Source of the DNA: Euleptes europaea
Taxonomy: Eukaryota > Chordata > Lepidosauria > Squamata > Sphaerodactylidae
DNA: 64,000 nucleotides
Direction: 5' to 3'
NCBI RefSeq assembly: GCF_029931775.1
Contig: NC_079330.1
Span: forward strand, 7,085,206-7,149,205
The translations under genes and the position numbers were made by a program. Position 1 is the stretch's first letter. Each line of letters starts with the position of its first letter. Under the pieces are notes generated by a model, which saw only the letters and a list, made by a program, of their open reading frames with translations, made no database searches and was not told the origin of the DNA. Below are positions 10,312-21,209 of this stretch, piece after piece.

Positions 10312-10517
10312 GTGAGCGCCCTTTTATTATTCCGAGACAGTCCAGGCAATGTAAAAACAAAAAATAATAATAAAAAAAATCAGTTCCCTTTCCTTCTGCT
10401 TTCCTTATTTTGGGGGTTTTTTTTCCTTGTTGCCTTTTGAAATTTTACACTTTTGAACAGAGGAAAGTACTGACCCTGCTTAGCTCCTACGCTCTTGACG
10501 AGAGCAGGCTAGCCTGG

Positions 10518-10998
10518 TATAGAATCATAGAATCATAGAGTTGGAAGGGACCACCAGGGTCATCAAGTCCAACCCCCTGCACAATGCAGGAAATTCACAA
10601 CTACCTCCCCCCCACACCTAGTGACCAGAAGATGGCCAAGATGCCCTCCCTCTCATCATCTGCCCAAGATGGCCATCTAACCTCTGCTGAAAAACCTCCA
10701 GGGAAGGAGAAACTCTTTTGATTTAATTTCAACCCGTTGGTTCTGATCCGACCTTCTTGGGCAACAGAAAACAACTCGGCACCATCCTCAATATGACAGC
10801 CCCTCAAGTACTTGAACATGGTTATCATATCCTCTCTCAGTCTTCTCCTCTGCAAGCTAAACATACCCAGTTCCTTCAACCTTTCCTCATAGGACTTGGT
10901 CTCCAGACCCCTCACCATCTTTGTTGCCCTCCTCTGGACACGTTCCAGCTTGTCTACATCTTTTTTAAATTGTGGTGCCCAAAACTGAACACAGTACT
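10518..10998 (-). mobile_element. CR1 LINE, 3' end, 5'-truncated
   Basis: Read on the minus strand, it ends with the CR1 signature TCCAACTCTATGATTCTATG. It still shows the C-terminal reverse-transcriptase reading frame EYCVQFWAPQFKKDVDKLER, then LRELGMFSLQRRRLR-like residues. A 5S SINE lies at its 5' edge. Confidence 0.9.
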
Positions 10999-11170
10999 CT
11001 GTGTGTGTGTGTGTGTAAACTGCCTTCAAGTCGCAGCCGACTTATGGCGACCCCTTATGAGGTTTTCAAGGCAAGAGACTAACAGAGGTGGTTTGCAGAT
11101 GCCTTCCTCTGTATAGCAACTCTGGTATTCCTTCGTGGTCTCCCATCCCAATACTAACCAGGGCTGACCA
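10998..11170 (-). mobile_element. 5S rRNA-derived SINE
   Basis: The minus-strand copy starts with a GTGTGTGTGTGTGTGTAAACTG tail region (repeat runs of GT). It passes through GTCGCAGCCGACTTATGGCG and reaches the 5S head complement GGTCTCCCATCCCAATACTA. It is truncated within the 5S part. Confidence 0.85.
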
Positions 11171-11504
11171 GCCTGGGTATTTACACCTAGTTTAATAAGA
11201 ATGGAAAAGGCTGTTATTCAGTGCCCCCTAGTGGTGCATATATTAATATACTTTCTCATTTATATATGTTGCGTATGCACACGCAACCATGTATGCCTAC
11301 AGCTTGGTATGTGCTTTTGGAATTAGTTGACCTGATGGAATGGCAATGTGGTCTCCGCATAACTCAATAACAGGCATTTAATGGAGACAAAACTTGCGTT
11401 CAGCCTCTCCCAGGAATTTAGGGGAGGGGGAGAGAGAAGGGGACAGAAACGCAAGCCGCGCATTTGCATGTGTTTAATGTAAACACAGAGGACGCATGAT
11501 GTCG

Positions 11505-11541
11505 ATTTTACAGTGTGTGTTTGTGTGTGTGTGTGTGTGTA
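11505..11541. repeat. (TG)n microsatellite
   Basis: An almost pure GT run with one TTTG interruption. Confidence 0.85.
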
Positions 11542-12627
11542 TGATAAGATGAAGGAGTTGTGTTTATATGTAAGCTGACGTAAGTAGATATCCCTTATCT
11601 AACTGTGTTTTTGAGCCAGGTATGGGGGAGGGAGAGATGCGTGGTTTCTCATTTACCCATGGATGCTTTTTGGACAGTGCCTCTAAGAACAATCCCAGAT
11701 GTTCGCCCTGAACAGCCCTCTGACCCATAATGCAGAATATAGTGGGAATCTACACTACGCCGTTTCAGATTGCAGGGGAGAAGGGAATGTTGAGTTTGTT
11801 TGTTTTTTAAATATCGCACCCTGTAAAATGCTCCCTGCCTGTAGAAAATTAGCACATCGGGGAAATGCGTTAAGGAGGCCTTCTTCTTGATAATTGCTGA
11901 CCTGCAAAGACCTATGCAAGTTGGGGATTGGGCTACTGCCGGAAGTCAGTTAATTGGTTGGAAGAACTGATCGATTACTTTTGACATGTATCGTGTGTCT
12001 TCTGCAAACAGAATAGCAAGGCATAAGAGAGTGAATGTCCCAGCTTCAAATATCTCCTCTGCCATGAGCATTCTGGGAGTCCTTAGACGAGTTTATCTCA
12101 TCCCCTTCCCCCCAACTGTCAGCATGTGGACAGTAGTACTGCCCTACCTCTCAGGGTTATTGTATGGATGGCAACAGGATAACACATGTGACTTGAAAGA
12201 GTTAAAAAATGTTACGTAGGGCTTTCTGGGGGGGGGAATGCTCCTTCATGAATGTTTAAAAATTCCTTCTTCATTAAGATTGCATTGAGTTGATTAAAAT
12301 TGCATTGAGTTGATTAAAGCGCATAGAACTAATCAGGGGACAGCTCTGATGCAGAAGCATCCCAAAAATCTCCCTTTCACGCGCATGCGCATACTCCACC
12401 TGCCTGTTTACACCATTTGTCTCTAGAATAATCTATAACAGAAGATATACATGGCCCTGCCTCCTCTTGAATTTGCAAAAGATAGAATTCGATGTAGCCA
12501 GCAAGCTTCCATAAAACATTTTGTGTGCTGTCTGAGGAGGAGATAGTTCACCATCTTTATTATTATTTTTAAAGGTGGGGGCTCTGGCTCCAATTTTGTA
12601 CTCTGGCTTTCCAGCTTGGAATCTTAC

Positions 12628-12846
12628 TAGGGTTGCCAGCTCTGGGTTGAGAAATATCTGGAGATTTTGGGGGTTGAGCCTGGAGAGGGGAGGATTTGGG
12701 GTGGGGAGGGACCTCAGCAGGGTATAATACCACGGAGTCCACCCTCCAACGCAACCCTTTTCTCCATGGGAACTTACTTTGGTTGGCTGGAGATCAATTG
12801 TAATGGCAGGAGATCTCCAGGTGCCACCTGGAGGTTGGCAGCCCTA
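12628..12846 (-). mobile_element. hAT-like MITE, subfamily B
   Basis: It is bounded by AATCTTAC (12620-12627) and AATCCTAC (12847-12854), 7 of 8 matching. The left half has the B-type GGTTGAGAAATATCTGGAG. Confidence 0.9.
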
Positions 12847-12940
12847 AATCCTACCCTTTGACTGATCTGGGGATGCCTCTGCCCCTTGAGACCGGTGCTC
12901 TTCCCTTGTTCCTAAAATTGCCTTTCCCTTTCCGTTGCAG

Positions 12941-13103
12941 ACCCTTGGGCACATTGGCAAGGTGATCAAAGTCTTTGGAGACGGGGACTTGCGGGTTTCT
13001 TTCGCGGGCCAGTCCTGGACCTTCAACCCTGCCTGCCTGACGGCCTACCAGAGAGAAGAGGACGCTAACCTCATGACGATCGAGGATGCGAAGGAATCTA
13101 AAA
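12941..13103 (+). CDS. MIB2: MIB2 exon: second half of MIB repeat 2
   Basis: The exon encodes window residues 220-273 plus one base of a split serine. LGHIGKVIKVFGDGDLRV and WTFNPACLTAY match the human repeat. Acceptor CCGTTGCAG, donor GTGAGA. A LINE 3' end begins about 20 bp past the donor. Confidence 0.97.
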
Positions 13104-13124
13104 GTGAGAGCCTGGGACGAAGGC

Positions 13125-13580
13125 ATAAGAACATAAGAAAAGTCCTGCTGGATCAAACCGAGGCCCATCAAGTCCAGCAGTCCGTTCACACAGTGGCCAA
13201 CCAGGTGCCTCCAGGAAGCCCCCAGACAAGACGACGGCAGCAGCACCATCCTGCCTGTGTTCCACAGCACCTAACATAATAGGCCTGCTCCTCTGATCCT
13301 GGAGAGAATAGGGATGCATTGTGACTAGTATCCATTTTAACTAGTAGCCATGAATACCGCTCTCCTCCATGAACAGGTCCTCTCCCCTCTTAAAGCCTTC
13401 CAAGTTGGCAGCCATCACCGCATCCTGGGGCAGGGAGTTCCACAGTTTAACTAGGCGTCGTGTGAAGAAATACTTCCTTTTATCAGTTTTGAATCTCTCA
13501 CCCTCCAGCTGCAGCAGATGACCCTGCGTTCTGGTATTATGAGAGAAAGCAGAGCCTCTTAGGCTTTGGGCGGAACGGTC
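13125..13580 (-). mobile_element. CR1-related LINE 3' end
   Basis: The minus strand reads a LINE 3' end: GGAACTCCCTGCCCCAGGATG, then ATGAACAGGTCC-type and GATCCAGCAGG motifs, finishing CTTATGTTCTTA. Several other copies of this family occur in the window (22561, 25079, 31085, 33832). Confidence 0.8.
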
Positions 13581-13708
13581 TCTTAACTATCTAGGTTATG
13601 TTGTTGCTTGTTAAGCTGACCTAACAGAATGGAACATTTGGAGAGCTGTTGTGCTAGGATGGGATGTTTGGAAACATTCCAACTTCTCCAGGAACAGGCC
13701 GCCACTGA

Positions 13709-14300
13709 AATCAGAAGAGTTGGAAGGGGCCATGTAGGCCACCTAGTCCAGCCCCCTCTCCAATGCAGGATCAGCCTAGAGCAGAGGTTCCCAAACTGTG
13801 CTCCGCGGACCATTTGGTGCTCCGCGAAACATCTCCTATTGCTCCGTGAAGAGATTGGAAGGAAAAATAACTACTGTCGTTCGGTTTAGTATATAGGTGC
13901 TTAGGTGAAAATGAGTGCTCTGTGGCGAATTTCTCTCCTGAAAAGTGCTCCATGGCTCAAAAAGTTTGGGAACCTCTGGCCTAGAGCATCCCTGACAAGT
14001 GTTCGTCCAGCTGCTGCTTGAAGACTGCCGGAGTGGGGGAGCCCACCACCTCCCTAGGAAGCTGATTCCACTGTTGAACAACTCTTAAATGTAAAAAAAA
14101 AAAATCCCCTAATATCTAGCCGGTACCTTTCCTCCTGCAATTAAAACCCATTATTGCGGGTCCTCTCGCCTGCTGCCAACAGGAACAGCTCCCTGCCCTC
14201 CTCTAAGTGACAGCCCTTCAAATACTTTAAGAGAGCGATCCTGTCCTCCATCAACCTCCTCCAGACTAGGGCTTGCTCTAGCTTGTAAGAGAAGAGATTG
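13709..14300 (-). mobile_element. CR1 LINE 3' end, split by a hAT element
   Basis: A minus-strand CR1 3' end with TTGGAAGGGGCCATGTAGG and the CR1 coding remnant near 14220-14300. A hAT element at 13782-13978 interrupts it. Confidence 0.85.
13782..13978 (+). mobile_element. hAT non-autonomous element (CAGAGGTTCCCAAAC ends), perfect TSD
   Basis: Inverted ends CAGAGGTTCCCAAAC and GTTTGGGAACCTCTG flank 197 bp. The 8-mer GCCTAGAG occurs on both sides (13774-13781 and 13979-13986). It inserted into an existing CR1 copy. Confidence 0.95.
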
Positions 14301-14336
14301 GGGGGCGTGGTATCAAAGCCTCACGTGGGTTCCCGC

Positions 14337-14731
14337 TAGGGTTGCCAGGTCCCTCTGTGCCACCGGCAGAGGTTTTGGGGGCGGAGGCTGAGGAGGGCGT
14401 GGTTTGGGGAGGGGCTTCAATGCCATAGAGTCCAATTGCCAAAGCGGCCACGTTCTCCAGGTGAGCTGATCTCTACAGACTGGAGATCAGTTGTAATAGC
14501 AGGAGATCTCCAGCTAGTACCTGGAGGTTAAGTCTACAATACTGGAAGGTACCTTACACAATTGGGACGGAGCCTGAGGAGGGCAGGGTTTGGGGAGGGG
14601 AGGGGACTTCAATGCCACAGAGTCCAATGGCCAAAGCGGCCGTTTTCTTCAGGTGAACTGATCTCTATCGGCCGGAGATCAGTTGTAATAGCAGGAGATC
14701 TCCAGCTAGTACCTGGAGGTTGGCAGCCCTA
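14337..14731 (-). mobile_element. hAT-like MITE, head-to-tail dimer
   Basis: Two units (14337-14529 and about 14570-14731) lie in the same orientation, joined by about 40 bp of unrelated sequence. The outer flanks GTTCCCGC (14329-14336) and GTTCACAC (14732-14739) match at 6 of 8 positions, so the dimer may have moved as one. Confidence 0.75.
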
Positions 14732-14820
14732 GTTCACACTGACCTCTGCCCCCTTGAACGAGGCGTGATTCGGTGCCCTCCTGCCATGTCGGTTAATGGC
14801 AGTTCTTACCCCCTTCGCAG

Positions 14821-14954
14821 GCACCTTGCTCTCCGTGCTGGGAAGGCTGCTCTCGCAGAAAGTGGAATTGGACAGCCCGGGCCGCCTGGTGATCGAAGCA
14901 GCCCACGGAAACGTCAGCAAGGTCCGGGACTTGGTTCAGAAGTTCTCCGACAAG
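14821..14954 (+). CDS. MIB2: MIB2 exon before ankyrin array, with GC donor
   Basis: Window residues 274-318, including LVIEAAHGNVSKVRDLVQKF, the first ankyrin-like helix pair. The acceptor is CCTTCGCAG. The exon ends AAG followed by GCAAGT, a GC donor with an otherwise strong consensus. Phase 0 to the next exon fits human MIB2, so no better GT site is needed. Confidence 0.95.
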
Positions 14955-15367
14955 GCAAGTCAATCTGTGACGGCGGGAGGACAGGGCAGAGAAACCTGGC
15001 ACGAATCCACCAGTTATACCTCACAGCAGCAAGGAATGAGCCGTCTGAGCTTTTGGCAAAGAAGCTCCTATTAGGAGAAGACCCTCCGCTGATGCTCCAA
15101 ACCGACGGGTTCCGCGCTGTTGCTGTTGAAATACGCAGAGCTTTATTCGAGAACCATCGTTAGAATGTTTTACAATTTTATCAATTTTAAGGTGATAATT
15201 TTAACCCGGGGTTGTGTTTATTGATCCGAACCCTTTATTGTTACGGGCAGTCTGTGATTCTGCGGTGCCAAACGATTTAGTCTGGAAAATTTTGATGTGT
15301 TGGAATGCGATTGGTCAGTTGACTGTATTAGTAAATTTATTATTATTATTAGCAGCAAGGGGTGGCT

Positions 15368-15600
15368 TCTGCCAGGGGTCCCCAACGCGGTGGCCGTGGG
15401 TGCCATGGCGCTCACTGACACCTTTTCTGGCCCCCGACAAGTGGTTTTAGAAAGGGGTTGTGGCCCGTGGGGGCTCATCTTGCAAACATCACACGTGTCA
15501 GCGCAAACGCAAAACTCCAAGTGCATGCAGCAGATATCAGCCCCTGAAGCAGAGTCCCTGCGATGCTGGTTTTCCGCTTGTGGGGGGACGGTGAAGGTTA
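15368..15600 (+). mobile_element. Possible hAT fragment (CAGGGGTCCCCAAC end)
   Basis: The sequence starts CAGGGGTCCCCAACGCGGTG, a hAT-style terminus common in reptile elements. I found no matching right end or flanking duplication, so the extent is uncertain. Confidence 0.4.
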
Positions 15601-15639
15601 GGCACTCGTTCGTTTTCATCAGTGCTACATTCTCCACAG

Positions 15640-15788
15640 GTCGATATAAAAAACCAGGGCAGGACGGCACTGCAGGTGGCCTCTTACCTGGGCCAGGTGG
15701 AAGTGGTGAAGATATTGTTGCAGGCTCATGCCAGCATCAACCTACGAGACGAAGAAGGGGACACGGCCCTCCATTATGCAGCTTTTGG
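15640..15788 (+). CDS. MIB2: MIB2 exon: ankyrin repeats
   Basis: Window residues 319-367 plus a split glycine. The ankyrin pattern is clear in GRTALQVASYLGQVEVVKIL and GDTALHYAAFG. Acceptor TCTCCACAG, donor GTTAGT. Confidence 0.97.
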
Positions 15789-16177
15789 GTTAGTAACGCC
15801 AGAGTTTCTTGTTGCCAGGAAAGCAGCATTAGTTCCCGATACCCCCTCCGTTCAGATTGCATGGAGAATTTCCCTTAATTCCATCCCGCCCAATGCAAAC
15901 CCATTGGTCGTCACGTTGTTGAAACCGGCAGAGAGCTCAATCATATGGATTATCTGATCCTGCCTTGAATTTGTACTATTAGGGGTCAAATTGTCCGTAT
16001 TCACTGGAGCAGCTTGGGGTTATGTGTCTGGCTGCTCTTACCTTTCTAGCTAGCATGTGAGTGGCTTAGCCATTCAGGGACCTGTTTCCCGGTCTTCCCT
16101 CCCCCTCCAAAACCTAAACTCGTCCAATTTGGCCCTAAGTACCCAGGAAGGTTCATACCCGAGAAGGTGACCCGTCA

Positions 16178-16535
16178 AGGGCCATAGCTCAGTGGCAGAG
16201 CATCTGCTTGGCATGCAGAAGGTCCCAGGTTCAATCCCCCGGCATCTCCAGTTAAAGGGACTAGGCAGGTAGATGATGTGAAAGACCCCTGCCTGAGACC
16301 CTGGAGAGCCGCTGTCGGTCTGAGTAGACAATACTGACTGATGGACCTAATCCGTCAGATGCTGCTGAAAACACCGATATGTCAATAATTTTAATGGGTA
16401 GTTTATATAGTTTGCAAAGAGTCAAAACAATTTTTTTACTATTTGATTTAACCTGTGGGTAGAGCGTAACACTAAGGGTTTTAATGGACCAAGGGTCTGG
16501 TTCAATATAAGGCAGCTTCACGTGTTCATGTGTTC
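16178..16535 (+). mobile_element. tRNA SINE (GGCTCAGTGGTAGAGCATCTG family), with internal insert
   Basis: The head has A box TAGCTCAGTGGCAGAGC and B box GGTTCAATCCC; the end is TAAGGCAGCTTCACGTGTTC. About 140 bp of AT-rich sequence (about 16342-16480) separates the body from the GGACCAAGGGTCTGG end. Confidence 0.85.
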
Positions 16536-16827
16536 AAGACGGATTTGCAAACATGTGCATCTACACCTCCAGCTTGAGATAACCAGGCCCACAGAAATCA
16601 GGGGCTGGCGGTTCCCCTCGTTCAGTGACACCAGAAGGGTTGCGGCATGTTTTGGCAACCCGAGCCATGACCATTCATAGGTGTTTCCAGACCCCTTGGC
16701 GTCCTCCATTTTAAGAAGCTGCGCAGTGTGAGAAGAGGGTTTGTGCTAGAGGTTGCTGGTTGCTAATAGAGGTGACCGGGAGCAACATCTGTGTTCTGTA
16801 AGTTATTTTTAGATTTCGCCCCCCCAG

Positions 16828-16984
16828 AAACCAAGCCGAGGTGGTCCGCGTGCTTCTCAGCAAAGGCGCCAGTCCGGACCTCTTGAACAACGTCAAGTGT
16901 ACGGCCCTGTACATCGCAGTCAACAAAGGCTTTACGGAAGTTGTGCAGGCCATGTGCGAGCACAACTGTGACGTCAATTTGCCG
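16828..16984 (+). CDS. MIB2: MIB2 exon: ankyrin repeats
   Basis: Window residues 368-420. NQAEVVRVLLSKGASPDLLN and TALYIAVNKGFTEVVQAM are canonical ankyrin helices. Acceptor CCCCCAG, donor GTGGGT, ending phase 0 after a proline. Confidence 0.97.
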
Positions 16985-17111
16985 GTGGGTTTCATACGGG
17001 TGCGGCCGATGAAAAGATCGAGGGGAGGGGGTGTTGCTTTGGGTAGGGAGAACGTTGTGTAACAAAATACAACCCCCCCAATATAAATGGAAAATAATCA
17101 AGAACACAGGG

Positions 17112-17207
17112 ATGGGCCGTGACTCAGTGGTAGAGCATCTGCTTTGTGTGCGGAAAGGGCCCAGGTTCGACCCCCCCCCCACCATCTCCAGCTAAAAGAA
17201 TCAGAAA
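17112..17207 (+). mobile_element. tRNA SINE head fragment
   Basis: This is the first 95 bp of the GACTCAGTGGTAGAGCATCTG family, with a poly-C expansion after the B box. A reversed SINE follows. Confidence 0.75.
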
Positions 17208-17211
17208 GGAC

Positions 17212-17397
17212 AAGAAGAAGAAGAGTTGGTTTTTATATGCCGACTTTCTCTACCACTTAAGAAAGAATCAAACCGGCTTACAATCGCCTTCCCTTCCCCT
17301 CCCCACAACAGACACCCTGTGAGGTAGGTGGGGCTGAGAGAGTTCAGAGAGAACTGTGTCTAGCCCAAGGTCACCCAGCTGGTTTCATGTGTAGGAG
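17212..17397 (-). mobile_element. tRNA SINE 3' part, reversed
   Basis: Starts with the complement of the CTCTTCTTCTTC tail and covers the 3' two thirds. It meets a plus-strand fragment head to head at about 17398. Confidence 0.8.
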
Positions 17398-17398
17398 T

Positions 17399-17465
17399 AA
17401 GCTGGTTTGATTCTTCCTTAAGTGGTAGAGAAAGTCGGTATATAAAAACCAACTCTTCTTCTTCT
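17399..17465 (+). mobile_element. tRNA SINE 3' tail fragment
   Basis: Only the last 65 bp of a SINE remain, ending AAAACCAACTCTTCTTCTTC and running into the pyrimidine repeat. Confidence 0.8.
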
Positions 17466-17560
17466 TCTTTTTCCTCTTCTTCCTCCTCCTCTTTTTCATC
17501 CTCCTCTTTTTCCTCCTCCTCTTCTTCCTCTTCCTCCTCTTCCTTCTCTTCTCCAGACTG
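17452..17560. repeat. Expanded (CTT/CCT)n pyrimidine tract
   Basis: About 105 bp of almost pure C and T (TCTTCTT, CCTCCTC, TTTTTCCTC). It grew from the SINE's own TTC tail. Confidence 0.9.
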
Positions 17561-17582
17561 AACATTATCAAGGTCTTCAGCC

Positions 17583-17822
17583 TTATTTTTAATTTTTTTA
17601 TTTATATCCTGCTTTTCTGCCTGTTCGGGGACCCAAAGCGGCTTTTCACATTATTCTCACTTCTAATCCTAATCCATAACCTAGTGAGGATCAGTTAGAC
17701 TGAGAGATGGTGACAGACGGGCCCAAGGTCACCTGGCAGGCTTCCACGGTTGAGCGAGGGATTCGAACCTGGTCATCCCAGATCCTCGGCCTAGACCCTG
17801 ACCCCTATCCCACACCAGCCCT
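17583..17822 (-). mobile_element. tRNA-derived SINE, another family
   Basis: On the minus strand a tRNA-like B box (GGTTCGAATCCCTCG) and head come first; the 3' end is the complement of TTTTATTTATATCCTGC. The body includes a CTTGGGCCC motif shared with other SINEs here. Confidence 0.7.
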
Positions 17823-17982
17823 TACAAGCCAGACAAGTCCCAGATTCAAAACCTGCTATGGGCTCAAGTGAACTAGAACCCTTGGAATGGGGGCAGGGAA
17901 TCAGTCCTTTTCTGCATTCAGGGGGAATCTTGCTGAGCTTCTGACTGGGGCAACAATCTCTCTCCCCCCTTTCCCCCGCCAG

Positions 17983-18137
17983 GATTCATACGGCGACACC
18001 CCTCTCCACTATGCCATCACCGCCGACTTCAAGTGCATCATCGAGACCCTGACAGAAGTCCCCACGATCGATTTCACCATCCCGAACCGCCAAGGATTCA
18101 ACCAGCTGCACCACGCAGCCCTGAAAGGGAACAAACT
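17983..18137 (+). CDS. MIB2: MIB2 exon: ankyrin repeats
   Basis: Window residues 421-471 plus two bases of a split leucine. Begins DSYGDTPLHYAIT and ends GFNQLHHAALKGNK. Acceptor CCCGCCAG, donor GTAAGC. Confidence 0.97.
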
Positions 18138-19488
18138 GTAAGCATGAACCAATTTTTTTATTCTTGTTTGTTTCTATTCCACTTTTCTCCCCACAAGAAA
18201 CAGAAATGAGATGGCGGGGAAAGCACCAGTGAAGCCTTGAAGCAAAATGTGATATTTTGTGTGTGTCAAATTAAGCAGTGATATTTGCTTGCCTGTTGCC
18301 CGGGTACCCATTGGCTGAGATGCTGTGATGTCATGGAGTGTGCGTGAAAACTTTGGATATAGTCTGCGTCTGGGTGGAGATGCCTGCTGAGACAACATGG
18401 ATGTCACCTTGATTTCCTTAATGGGGGAATGGCTGGATATAAAGTGAATTAATAATTATAATAGTGGAAATTTATTTTAAATTTTATATATATCGTTGTT
18501 TGAGACCCTGTTCCAGGTGTCTCCTCCTTGGGAGATGAGGCAGCTGGTTGCCAGACAACGAGGTCTTTTTGGTGATGGCACCCCTCTTTATGGAAAAATC
18601 TCACAGAAATATCCATCAGGCGCCTTCTGTTTTTAGGTGTTGTTACAACTGTGTTTTTATTTTGTCATACTTTTTTGGGGTGAGCTTTTTAAACACAATT
18701 CTTCTGACCTTTCCCGTACTGTTTATCATATCATGTCATGTCTGTGGGACGGCTGAGTCTTTCATGCGTGAGCATCCTGTCGTCTGCTGGGTTTGGGTTT
18801 GATCTGTAAGCAGCCTTGAAAACCTTGAAAGGCGGTGTGTTCTAAGTAAGGAAGCAAATAGAATGTGGGCAAGCAGGTGCAACTTCTGTGGGAGAAGTGA
18901 GAGGTCCATTTACCCCGGAGAAGGATCTAAGGCCTAGGGGCAGGAGACACCCGTAAGATAAGAAAGGTGCAGGTGGGTGAAAAAAGGGGACACAGAGGTT
19001 TGCTGACTGCCTTGACTAAATCTTAATTTTTGTTGCCAACTGGGCAATTCATTGGAAAAAGAAGGTGTGGAAATAAAGACAGCAGAGTAGAGGAGAAAAT
19101 TGATTAAGGTCCCCCTACGATCTTGGTTTCTACTAGGGCAGAACTCTAGCACAGATGAAGTGAGGTTTCGCAGAACTGAGTCTGTCCGTAGTTTGTCCTT
19201 CTATCGTGACTCTCGTTTTTGAAATGTGCCTTGCTTAGGCCAGACACATGTTTAAGTGCATCCCAAAGAGAATGCGAGGTATGTTTTGGGTTCTGGGAGA
19301 ATAGAAATGGGGCCACACAGGGACGTCATTCACAAGGAAGCTTTAGGAAGAAGGTTGGGGAAAGTTTCCTTTTGTTGGCTTGTTTCTGCCAGCAGCAATC
19401 ACTGTGAGGTTTCTCTCCTCAGAGGCAGATGGGGCTGCTATTAGTAGTACTGAACCCTCGCACCCTGTCCTTCTTTCATGGATCCCAG

Positions 19489-19592
19489 GTCTGTTGTGGG
19501 GAGGGCAAGGGAAGGAGATTGTAAGCCGGTTTGAGTCTTCCTTAAGTGGTAGAGAAAGTCGCCATATAAAAACGAACTCTTCTTCTTCTTCT
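19489..19592 (+). mobile_element. tRNA SINE 3' fragment
   Basis: Only the last 100 bp remain (GGAGATTGTAAGCCGGTTTG to AACTCTTCTTCTTCTTC). Confidence 0.8.
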
Positions 19593-19788
19593 AAACGCGC
19601 GCACCATCCTTCCAAAATGACACTTTCTTCTCTAATATGCCCAGATCCATCACCCAAAATCTCTTCCTGTCTCCTCCCTGTTCCAGTTTGGACTCCTTGT
19701 CCTTACGTTCAAATGTCTCCATGGCTGTGCCCACCCCCACCCCCCGTACCTCTCTGCATTCATATCCCAGTCCATCCCTGTCTAGACC

Positions 19789-19966
19789 AGGGGTGTCAAA
19801 CATACGGCCCGTGGGCTGCATCCGGCCCCTTGAGAGCTCTTGTCCGGCCCGTGAGCCAGGCAAGGCAGCCCCCACCACACTCAGGCTGGCAAGGCATGAC
19901 TCCGCCCGACCAGGTGATGTTTATGTCATATCCGGCCCTTGTAACAATTAAGTTTGACACCCCTTG
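19789..19966 (+). mobile_element. hAT non-autonomous element (CAGGGGTGTCAAAC ends), perfect TSD
   Basis: Same family as 8177-8359. TCTAGACC flanks it on both sides (19781-19788 and 19967-19974); the edge could shift by one base. Ends are AGGGGTGTCAAAC and GTTTGACACCCCTTG. Confidence 0.93.
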
Positions 19967-20819
19967 TCTAGACCCTTCACTCCTCCAACTGGTATCTTTG
20001 TGCCCTTTCACCTGGGAACCCCCCTCCCAAAAAAACCCCACCTATGTGATGCCCCCCTCTCTCATATCTTTTTTAAAAAACACTTGTTCATGAAGGCTTT
20101 GGCATGAATCCTTCCCTACCAAAACTGAGCTTGAGCTCACAACCACTGGACAAAGAATGTATCCTTCCTCCATTTAGGGTCCCCTCCACCCCCTCCCCTA
20201 TGACAAATCTGTGAGCTCCTTGGGACAGCGGCCTCTGTAAACCACCATACCCGCAGATGACACTTGAGAAATAAAGATAATAATCCTGAAACTATACGGC
20301 TGGCAACAGTGTCTTTGTTCAGTCCTTTTGGAAATAAGGAATCCCGAGTGGGGACCAAGAGGCCAGGCTTAATCAAACCTGGGGGAGGGCACAGCATGGG
20401 AGGCACAGGGAAAGACACTGCCAAACCCCCCCCCCTCAAGCCTGTTGTCTCCTTGCAAAAAGCAAGCGACAGAAAGAATCGGCCAGACCACTGAATCACC
20501 TCGAGGATTAATGTTTCTCATTATCCTTTCCCCCTTCTCGTTTCTTATTCGCTTATGAACGGTAAGCCCAAGGAACCCTTGATTTCCTCCCCCTCTCCTA
20601 ATTCGATCTTCGAGACGACTTGTGCTCTCTCCTTGTACTCGTTCCCTGGCCGCTGACTCACATCCCCGCCAGCGTCATTGCTAAGGACGTTAATAACTGC
20701 TGAGCGAGCCTATCTCTCCGCTGGATGCTCGCCCTTCGTGACAAGCGGCGCCTGAGACTCCATCCTCCGCCTCCCCCTCGTTTTAATCTGTTTGCTTTGC
20801 ACTTTTCGACTTCCTCCAG

Positions 20820-20946
20820 AGCCATCAAGAAGATCCTGGCAAGAGCCCGGCAGCTGGTGGACGCCAAGAAGGGAGACGGCTTCACTGCGTTACACCTGGC
20901 CGCCCTGAACAATCACAAGGAGGTGGCTGAGATCCTTATCAAAGAG
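20820..20946 (+). CDS. MIB2: MIB2 exon: ankyrin repeats
   Basis: Window residues 472-514. [20 protein letters not shown] and [13 protein letters not shown] are nearly identical to human MIB2. Acceptor CTTCCTCCAG, donor GTAAAT. Confidence 0.97.
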
Positions 20947-21005
20947 GTAAATCCAAAAACGGAAGAAGGGGTACCTTTTTTTTGCCGGCGAAACAGGCGC
21001 TGCAT

Positions 21006-21209
21006 TGACATGAAAGAGCATCTGCTTGGCATGCAGAAGGGTCCCAGGTTCAAAACCCGGCACCTCCAGTTAAAGAGACTAGGCAAGGAGGTGATGTGAA
21101 AGACCCCTCCCTGAGACCCTGGAGAGCCGCTGCCGGTCTGAGTAGACAATACTGACTTTGCTGGATCGAGGGTCTGGTTCATTATAAGGCAGCTTCATGT
21201 GTTCATGTG
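21006..21209 (+). mobile_element. tRNA SINE (GAGCATCTGCTTGGCATGCAG family)
   Basis: Nearly full length apart from the first bases, ending GGCAGCTTCATGTGTTCATG. It starts 60 bp past a MIB2 donor. Confidence 0.88.

Noticed and set aside
16178-16260. tRNA gene
   Set aside because: A and B boxes are present, but the sequence is the head of a SINE with many copies here (also 50073, 21006, 34037) and no intact acceptor stem.
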